A DNA stretch of 64,000 bases from Acidimicrobiia bacterium (GTDB lineage Bacteria; Actinomycetota; Acidimicrobiia; IMCC26256; PALSA-555), in NCBI GenBank assembly GCA_035948415.1, contig DASZJD010000029.1:1-64000 (forward strand), read 5' to 3'. The position numbers were made by a program, and so were the translations under genes. This document shows positions 58,632-64,000 of this stretch, in pieces. The notes beneath the pieces are model-generated. The model was not told where the DNA came from. It did no database searches and was given only the letters and a program-made list of their open reading frames with translations. Numbering within the stretch: the first letter of the stretch is position 1; each line of letters begins with the position of its first letter.

Positions 58632-59785
58632 CGCAGCGTGTCCGGGATGTGCTCGAGGCGGTAGAGCGCCTTGCAGTTTCCGTGGAGCATCTGGCGCACC
58701 TCGTCGGCGGGAAGGCCGCGGAAGTCGCGCTCGATCGTCACCCGGTTGTTCGGCCAGTCCGTGCCCGTGTGCGGGTAGTCCGTCGACCAGAGCAGGTGGT
58801 CGAGGTTCATGCGGTGGCGGAGCTCGATCCCGACGGTGTCGATCATGAACGTGGCCCAGAAGTTCCGGTGGAAGATCCGGCTCGGCATGGTCCGCATCTG
58901 CTCGACGCCGCCCGTGAACCACCGGTAGCGCAGGAACATGTCGTCCACCTGCTCGAGCAGCGTCGGGATCCAGCCGATGTTCGCCTCGACGAGCAGCAGC
59001 TTCAGCTCGGTGAACCGCTCGAAGATCCCGGAGAAGATCAGGTCGCAGACCACGGGGATGGTGTGGGCGCCGGCCTTGCTGGCGCCGGCGACGCCCATGA
59101 ACGCCAGGGTGTCGAGCGGCGGCGGCTGGCCGCTGTGCCCCTTCAGGAAGCTGCCGATGTGGACCGCGACCGGGAGGTCGGCGTCCTGCGCGAAGGACCA
59201 GAACCGGTCGTCCTCGGACGACGCGTCCAGGGTGCCGTTCGGGAAGGAGGAGACCACGACGCCCCGGTGGCCGAGCCCGAGGGCCCGCTCGGTCTCGGCG
59301 ATGGCGTCGTCGACCCCGGTGGTGGGCAGGATCGCCTGCCCGATGAGCCGACCGTCCGACGCGTCGCAGAACTCGGCCAGCCAGTCGTTGTACGCGCGCA
59401 CGCAGGCCCGCTGCAGCTCGGGCTCGGCCCCGTACACCTTGGCGCCGGACAGGGTCACGCTCGGGTAGAGGACCTGGGCGTAGATGCCGTCGGCGTCGAG
59501 GTCGGCGAGCCGGGCCTTGGCGTCGAACGACCCGGGTCGCATCGCCTCGTAGGTCATCCCGGCGGGTCGGTACTGGAGGTACGAGAGGCCGGCGGTGGCG
59601 GTGAGCCCGACCGGGCGCATGCTCTTGCCGTCGTCGAACGACCACACGTCGCCGTCGCCGACCCGGACGACCTTCGGTGCCCGGTCGCGCAGCCGGGACG
59701 GGACTCGGGTCTGCCAGGTGTCGGGCGGCTCGTTGACGTGGGCGTCGGCGTCGATGATCGGGTAGTCGATGCTCGCCACGTCCAT
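58628..59785 (-). CDS. Amidohydro_2 family protein
   Basis: A 385-residue TIM-barrel amidohydrolase. IIDADAHVNEPPDTW (about 10-24) gives a DxDxH metal motif, CVRAYNDWLAEFCDAS, HIGSFLKGH and the C-terminal WSTDYPHTGTDWPNNR follow. It resembles the adjacent gene at 59902 closely in layout, so the two are probably a tandem duplication. ATG 59785 is the most likely start, but GTG codons a few triplets earlier cannot be excluded; no clear ribosome binding site is seen. Substrate unknown. Confidence 0.88.
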   Translation of the reverse strand: MDVASIDYPIIDADAHVNEPPDTWQTRVPSRLRDRAPKVVRVGDGDVWSFDDGKSMRPVGLTATAGLSYLQYRPAGMTYEAMRPGSFDAKARLADLDADGIYAQVLYPSVTLSGAKVYGAEPELQRACVRAYNDWLAEFCDASDGRLIGQAILPTTGVDDAIAETERALGLGHRGVVVSSFPNGTLDASSEDDRFWSFAQDADLPVAVHIGSFLKGHSGQPPPLDTLAFMGVAGASKAGAHTIPVVCDLIFSGIFERFTELKLLLVEANIGWIPTLLEQVDDMFLRYRWFTGGVEQMRTMPSRIFHRNFWATFMIDTVGIELRHRMNLDHLLWSTDYPHTGTDWPNNRVTIERDFRGLPADEVRQMLHGNCKALYRLEHIPDTLR

Positions 59786-59901
59786 GAACGGCCCGGCCAC
59801 GCCGGCCACGCTCGCGCTTGGCGCTCGCGCCCGCAACCGCAGGTGCCCCCGAGAACCGGCGGTCGCGGCGGGCCGTCGGCGCCTGGACGCGGAGCCGGCG
59901 G

Positions 59902-61077
59902 TCAGGCGGGGGCGAGCGTGCGGTCGGGCTGCGCCACGCGGTAGAGGGCGGCGGCGTTGTCCCAGAGGATGCGGCGGCGCACGTCGTCGGGCTGGCCGGC
60001 CAGGCCGGCCTCGATCTTCTCGCGCACGTTGCCGTACAGGCAGATCGGGTGCGGGTAGTCGGTCTCGAAGAGGAGCCGGTCGGCGCCGACGGCGTCGATG
60101 ACGCCGGCGACGGTGCGCTCCTCGAAGAACCAGCAGCCGTAGACCTGACGGCGGAAGTAGTCGCTCGGCTTCATCTCGAAGTAGGGCCGCTCGAGCCACA
60201 CCTTGCCGTCCTCGAAGGCGTAGTCGGCGGCGTCGAGGATGAACGGGATGAACCCGATGCCGCTCTCGACCGACACGAACCGCAGCCGGGGGTACCGGGC
60301 CAGCACCCCCGACATCAGCAGGTCGACGATCTGGGTACCGTTGTCGAGGAACAGCTGGACCGAGGTGCTCACCCGCGTCGCGCCGACGCCGTGGGCCTTG
60401 ATGCGGGCCGGGGCGAAGCCGCTCTCGAAGTCGCCGCTGCCGATGTGGAACGAGATGGGCAGGTCGAGGTCCTGGACCGCGGCCCAGAACGGGTCCCAGT
60501 GGTGGTCGCCGAGGTACGGGAGGTGGTAGCGCTGGGGCTCGCCGGTGAAGAGCACGCCTCGGTGCCCGAGGTCGGCGCACCGGCGGACCTCGTCGACGGC
60601 GGCGTCGACGTCCCAGAACGGGGTGGCCGAGATCGCCAGGAGCCGACGCGAGTCGGCGGCGCACCACTCGATGAGGAAGTCGTTGTAGGCCCGCACGCAC
60701 GCCAGCATCAGCTCGGGGTCCTCGAGGGCCAGGAACTGCTGGTTGCCGAAGCCGGCCACGTTCGGGTACAGCACCTGGGCCCACGCCCCGATCGAGTCCA
60801 GGTAGTCGAGGCGAGCGGGGGCCTGCCACGCCGCCGGGGGCACCTCGTCCATGTTCTTGGGACCGGCGGGGAACGGCTCCGGCCACCCGGCCACGGCGGT
60901 GAACCCGACCGGCACCAACGGCGTGCTGTCGGCGACGTGCCAGACGTCCCGGCCGCTGGCGTCCCGCTCGAGACGCGGCCCGCGCTCCCGGAGGCGCGGC
61001 GGGAGGCGCGCCGTCCACACGTCGGCGGGCTCGGTCACGTGCGCGTCGACGTCGATGACCCACTCGTGGCCCGTCAT
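59902..61077 (-). CDS. Amidohydro_2 family protein
   Basis: A 391-residue TIM-barrel amidohydrolase. VIDVDAHVTEPADVW (7-21) is again DxDxH; CVRAYNDFLIEWC, FHIGSGDFESG and LLFETDYPHPICLYGN follow. ATG 61077 has GGGAGGACC upstream and a minus-strand TACGGT (61109-61114) as probable -10. It leads the five-gene minus operon running to 55956, although a 116-nt gap follows it. Divergent from the SMP-30-like gene. Substrate unknown. Confidence 0.92.
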   Translation of the reverse strand: MTGHEWVIDVDAHVTEPADVWTARLPPRLRERGPRLERDASGRDVWHVADSTPLVPVGFTAVAGWPEPFPAGPKNMDEVPPAAWQAPARLDYLDSIGAWAQVLYPNVAGFGNQQFLALEDPELMLACVRAYNDFLIEWCAADSRRLLAISATPFWDVDAAVDEVRRCADLGHRGVLFTGEPQRYHLPYLGDHHWDPFWAAVQDLDLPISFHIGSGDFESGFAPARIKAHGVGATRVSTSVQLFLDNGTQIVDLLMSGVLARYPRLRFVSVESGIGFIPFILDAADYAFEDGKVWLERPYFEMKPSDYFRRQVYGCWFFEERTVAGVIDAVGADRLLFETDYPHPICLYGNVREKIEAGLAGQPDDVRRRILWDNAAALYRVAQPDRTLAPA

Positions 61078-61108
61078 CGGTCCTCCCGTCGGCGAGCTCG
61101 TGCGCCCG

Positions 61109-61114
61109 ACCGTA
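61109..61114 (-). promoter_or_regulatory. -10 element for the amidohydrolase operon
   Basis: Minus-strand TACGGT, 31 nt before ATG 61077, fits TANNNT and leaves a leader with GGGAGGACC. Confidence 0.4.
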
Positions 61115-61136
61115 CCCGGCGGCCCGGACCCTCGAC

Positions 61137-61152
61137 TAGAACATGACGGTTC
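61137..61152. promoter_or_regulatory. GAAC-N6-GTTC inverted repeat in the divergent promoter region
   Basis: TAGAACATGACGGTTC contains GAAC and GTTC arms 6 nt apart, between the amidohydrolase operon and the SMP-30-like gene. It begins TAGAACRTG like the site at 46978 but has a wider spacer, so it does not fit the KstR pattern. TAGAAC may also be the plus-strand -10. Confidence 0.35.
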
Positions 61153-61170
61153 CGGAGCGGAGGGAGAGCG

Positions 61171-62100
61171 ATGGCCGGCCCGCCTGAGGTTCGAGAGCTG
61201 GCCCACGGCCTGCAGTTCCCGGAGGGGCCGGTGGCGCGTCCCGACGGCACCGCGCTTGTGGTGGAGATCCGGCGGGGCACGCTGAGCCGCGTCGGCGCCG
61301 ACGGCACGGTGGACGTGGTGGCCGAGCTCGGCGGTGGCCCGAACGGCGCCGCCATCGGACCCGACGGGGCCTGCTACGTGGTGAACAACGGCGGGTTCTC
61401 GTGGACGACGGTCGGCGAGCTCACGATCCCGGTCGATCTCGCGACGGGCTCGAATCAGCCCGCGGGCTTCGAGGGCGGATGGGTCGAGCGCGTCGACCTC
61501 GCCACCGGCGAGCACCGCCAGCTCTACCGCGACTGCGACGGCCACGAGTTCCGGAGCCCGAACGACATCGTGTTCGACGCCGCCGGCGGCTTCTGGTTCA
61601 CGGACCTCGGCAAGACCCGCCCCCGCGACCTCGACAAGGGCGGGCTGTACTACGCGGCCCCGGACGGGACCTCGGTGACGTGCGCCGCGTACGGGCTGTT
61701 CGGCGCGAACGGGGTGGGGCTGGCCCCCGCCGGCGACCGGGTCTACGTCGCCGAGAGCTACACCGGGCGGCTCTGGGCCTGGGACCTCGAGGCCCCGGGA
61801 CGAGTCAAGCCGGGGGGCGGCGGGCCCGGCGGCGGCCGCTGCCTCGTCGCCACCACCGGCCACTTCGATTCCCTCGCCGTCGAGGAGGACGGGACCGTGG
61901 TCGTCGCGGCGATCACGCACGGGCTCTGCGTCGTCCGCCCCGACACCAGCTACGAGTACCTCGAGATGCCCGACGCGTTCACGACCAACATCTGCTTCGC
62001 GGGCGACGACCGGCGCACCGCGCTCGTCACCCTGTCGGGCAGCGGTCGGCTCGTCGCCCTCGACTGGCCCCGGCCCGGACTCGCGCTCGCCGACTCGTGA
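61171..62100 (+). CDS. SMP-30/gluconolactonase-like beta-propeller protein
   Basis: A 309-residue six-bladed beta-propeller of the SMP-30/strictosidine-synthase-like group, metal-dependent lactonases. FPEGPVARPDG (about 16-26) has the metal-binding Glu, GGPNGAAIGPDG (about 54-65) the second site, FRSPNDIVFDAAGGFWFTDLG (abbreviated SPNDIVFD, about 129-136) the Asn, and a late GHFDSLAVEEDG the Asp. ATG 61171 has GGAGGGAG upstream. Its stop overlaps the next ligase start (GTGA). It probably opens a lactone before CoA activation. Confidence 0.92.
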   Translation: MAGPPEVRELAHGLQFPEGPVARPDGTALVVEIRRGTLSRVGADGTVDVVAELGGGPNGAAIGPDGACYVVNNGGFSWTTVGELTIPVDLATGSNQPAGFEGGWVERVDLATGEHRQLYRDCDGHEFRSPNDIVFDAAGGFWFTDLGKTRPRDLDKGGLYYAAPDGTSVTCAAYGLFGANGVGLAPAGDRVYVAESYTGRLWAWDLEAPGRVKPGGGGPGGGRCLVATTGHFDSLAVEEDGTVVVAAITHGLCVVRPDTSYEYLEMPDAFTTNICFAGDDRRTALVTLSGSGRLVALDWPRPGLALADS

Positions 62101-63746
62101 CGTCGATCGCCGAGTTCGTCCGCGCCCGGGCGAGTGACGGCGACCGCGTCGCGCTGCGATTCGAGGATCAGGCCTGGACCTGGGCGGAGTACGTGCGCGC
62201 GTGCGCGCAGCGCGCCGCCTACCTCGACGAGACCCTCGACCCGGGTCGTCCCCCGCACGTCGGGGTGCTGCTCGACAACGTGCCCGAGTTCCCACGCTGG
62301 CTCGGTGCGGCCGCGCTGGCGGGCGACGTGATCGTGGGCGTCAACCCGACCCGCCGTGGTGCCGAGCTCGCCCGCGACGTGGCGCACGCCGACTGCCAGC
62401 TCCTCGTGACCGAGCGGCGCTACCTCGACCTGCTGGACGGCCTCGACCTCGGCCTCGGGCCCGACCGGATCCTCGTCGCCGAGGAGCTCGAGGCGCCGCT
62501 CGCGCCCCACCGGGACGCGCCGCTCACGGAGCACCCGGTCGACGAGCACGGCATCTACCTGCTGCTGTTCACCTCCGGGACGAGCGGGGCGCCGAAGGCC
62601 TGCATCCTCTCGCAGGGCCGCCTGGCGTCGATGAGCGGACGCCTCGCCGAGATGATGCGCTTCTCGGCCGACGACGTCCTCTACCAGGCCATGCCGCTCT
62701 TCCACTCGAACGCCATCATCACCGGCTTCGCGCCGTGGCTGATCAGCGGGGCCACGTGTGCGCTCCGTCGCAAGTTCTCGGCCTCCGGGTTCCTGCCCGA
62801 CGTCCGCCGGTACGGGGTCACGTACTTCAACTACGTGGGCAAGCCGCTCTCGTACATCCTCGCCACGCCCGAGCAGGCGGACGACGCCGACAACCCGCTC
62901 ACCCGCGTGTTCGGGAACGAGGCCGCCGACCTCGACATCGAGCGGTTCTCGAAGCGCTTCGGGGTCCCCGTCATCGACGGCTACGGCTCCACCGAGGGGG
63001 GCGCCAACATCAACCGCACGCCCGACATGCCGAGGGGCGCGCTCGGCGTGGGTCCCGACGGCACCGTGATCCTCGACCCCGTCACCGGCGAGGAGCGCCC
63101 CCCAGCCCGCTTCGACGACCAGGGCCACCTCGTGAACCCGGACGAGGCGATCGGCGAGATCGTGAACAAGAAGGGCGCGGCCACGTTCGAGGGCTACTAC
63201 AAGAACGACGAGGCGAACGCCACGCGGGTCCGGGACGGGTACTACTGGACCGGAGACCTCGGCTATCGCGACGAGCGGGGCTACTTCTACTTCGCCGGAC
63301 GCGACTTCGAGTGGCTCCGTGTCGACGGCGAGAACTTCGCCGCCGCGCCGGTCGAGCGGGTCCTGGCCCGACACCCCGACGTCGTGCTGGCGGCGGTCTA
63401 CGCCGTCCCCGACGAGGAGGTCGGGGACCAGGTCATGGCGGCGCTGCACCTCCGACCCGGGGCGACGTTCGACCCCGGCGGCTTCGACCGCTTCCTGGCC
63501 GCCCAGGCCGACCTCGGCACGAAGTGGTCACCGCGCTACGTGCGGGTGACGCCCGCGCTCCCGGTGACCGAGACCCAGAAGGTCCTGAAGCGGGTCCTAC
63601 GCCGGCAGCGGTGGGACGTCGACGACCCGGTCTTCTGGCGCCCCCGTCGGGGCGAGCCGCTGCGCCGGATGACCGCTCGGGACCGCGACGACCTCCGGGC
63701 CCGCTTCGAGGCCCGCCAGCGGCTCGACCAGCTCGACCGGGCCTGA
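62097..63746 (+). CDS. AMP-binding acyl-CoA ligase (FadD17/very-long-chain type)
   Basis: A 549-residue ANL ligase. LFTSGTSGAPKACILSQG (about 157-174) is the phosphate loop, DGYGSTEGGANINRT the A5 region, YYWTGDLGYRDERGYFYFAG the ribose segment (YWTGDLG) and the C-terminal TETQKVLKRVL contains the catalytic Lys. PLFHSNAIITGFAPWL and the FGNEAADLD segment resemble mycobacterial FadD17/FATP-like ligases that act on long or steroid-derived acids. GTG 62097 is coupled to the lactonase gene by a 4-nt overlap. Confidence 0.93.
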   Translation: MTSIAEFVRARASDGDRVALRFEDQAWTWAEYVRACAQRAAYLDETLDPGRPPHVGVLLDNVPEFPRWLGAAALAGDVIVGVNPTRRGAELARDVAHADCQLLVTERRYLDLLDGLDLGLGPDRILVAEELEAPLAPHRDAPLTEHPVDEHGIYLLLFTSGTSGAPKACILSQGRLASMSGRLAEMMRFSADDVLYQAMPLFHSNAIITGFAPWLISGATCALRRKFSASGFLPDVRRYGVTYFNYVGKPLSYILATPEQADDADNPLTRVFGNEAADLDIERFSKRFGVPVIDGYGSTEGGANINRTPDMPRGALGVGPDGTVILDPVTGEERPPARFDDQGHLVNPDEAIGEIVNKKGAATFEGYYKNDEANATRVRDGYYWTGDLGYRDERGYFYFAGRDFEWLRVDGENFAAAPVERVLARHPDVVLAAVYAVPDEEVGDQVMAALHLRPGATFDPGGFDRFLAAQADLGTKWSPRYVRVTPALPVTETQKVLKRVLRRQRWDVDDPVFWRPRRGEPLRRMTARDRDDLRARFEARQRLDQLDRA

Positions 63747-63768
63747 GGCGCCTCGCCGGCCACCGGGT

Positions 63769-63774
63769 TAGGTT
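63769..63774 (+). promoter_or_regulatory. -10 element for the terminal SDR
   Basis: TAGGTT ends 5 nt before ATG 63780 and fits TANNNT, so the mRNA would be leaderless or nearly so. Confidence 0.5.
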
Positions 63775-63779
63775 CGCCC

Positions 63780-64000
63780 ATGGCCCCCGACCGTGATGCG
63801 GCCGGCCTGCTCGCCGGTCGAGTCGCCGTCGTGACCGGCGCCGGGCGGGGCATCGGCCGCGCCGAGGCGCGACGCCTGGCCGGGTACGGGGCGCGGGTGG
63901 TCGTCAACGACCTCGGGGTGGCCACCGACGGGAGCGAGACCGGCGAGGATCCCGCCGACCAGGTCGTGGCCGAGATCGCCGGCGGCGGCGGCGAGGCGGT
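63780..64000 (+). CDS. Short-chain dehydrogenase/reductase, N-terminal part
   Basis: The first 73 or so residues of an SDR cut by the right edge. VAVVTGAGRGIGRAEARRLAG (abbreviated TGAGRGIG, about 19-26) is the cofactor loop and VVVNDLGVATDGSETGEDPA is the second-strand region; the NDLG with a long acidic insert matches the MFE-type hydroxyacyl-CoA dehydrogenase SDRs, as in the gene at 57705. ATG 63780 has a -10 just upstream. C-terminus and catalytic residues are outside the window. Confidence 0.88.
   Translation, partial: MAPDRDAAGLLAGRVAVVTGAGRGIGRAEARRLAGYGARVVVNDLGVATDGSETGEDPADQVVAEIAGGGGEA

Noticed and set aside
1-64000. CRISPR arrays, insertion sequences, integrases, prophage genes
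   Set aside because: No regularly spaced repeats, transposase or recombinase motifs, or terminal inverted repeats were seen.

Overview
The window is very GC-rich DNA (roughly 70-75% G+C by eye) with densely packed genes, many GTG and a few TTG starts, and many start/stop overlaps of the NTGA type. Four luciferase-like (F420-type) oxidoreductases, four AMP-binding acyl-CoA ligases, two family III CoA-transferases, a split acyl-CoA dehydrogenase pair, seven short-chain dehydrogenases and a family of Amidohydro_2 enzymes point to a free-living actinobacterium, most like Acidimicrobiia or other lipid- and steroid-degrading lineages. The taxonomic call is an inference from content and style. I saw no rRNA, tRNA, CRISPR array, insertion sequence or phage gene.

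Layout. 1-3 kb: minus-strand aldehyde dehydrogenase, class II aldolase and the start of a secreted protein. 3-7.2 kb: a Ppx/GppA phosphatase with an HD domain, convergent with a minus operon of a ferredoxin-fold barrel protein, a CoA-transferase and a TetR regulator. 7.2-13.5 kb: plus operon with a degenerate thiamine-diphosphate-fold protein, SDR, Amidohydro_2 enzyme and N-acyl-D-amino-acid-deacylase-like amidohydrolase, then a second Amidohydro_2 enzyme and a small membrane protein. 13.5-20.4 kb: another amidohydrolase, alpha/beta hydrolase, coiled-coil protein, methyltransferase, an encapsulin with its encapsulated-ferritin cargo, acyl-CoA ligase, VOC protein and OsmC protein. 20.4-24 kb: two acyl-CoA dehydrogenases and a carboxyltransferase. 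24-32.5 kb: a membrane protein with duplicated SH3-like repeats, a secreted tripeptidyl-peptidase-like hydrolase, an LLM enzyme, an SDR, a glutamine-synthetase-like ligase and a secreted GH78-like protein. 32.5-40.7 kb: methyltransferase, ligase, SDR, a lower-GC stretch with a polytopic spermidine-synthase-like protein, then another ligase. 40.7-51.6 kb: a thiolase-like/DUF35 pair, LLM enzymes, SDRs, cupin, 3-hydroxyisobutyrate-dehydrogenase-like enzyme, SnoaL protein, membrane protein, Nudix hydrolase and a Gfo/Idh oxidoreductase. 51.7-56 kb: a tandem CoA-transferase, a thiolase-like protein, DUF35 and a small membrane protein. 56-64 kb: minus operon of three Amidohydro_2 enzymes, an SDR and a D-2-hydroxyacid dehydrogenase, divergent from an SMP-30-like lactonase, an acyl-CoA ligase and a partial SDR.

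Together most genes fit CoA-linked catabolism of hydrophobic carboxylic acids: activation (ligases, CoA-transferases), dehydrogenation (ACADs, SDRs, LLM flavoenzymes), C-C cleavage (thiolase-like/DUF35) and hydrolysis or decarboxylation (amidohydrolases). Substrates cannot be read from sequence. Regulation is unusually legible: at least ten genes have a TANNNT hexamer 6-7 nt before their start codon, the geometry of leaderless transcripts, and several divergent pairs share the central TA of back-to-back -10 elements. One promoter (46978-47015) carries a sequence matching the KstR-type operator pattern.
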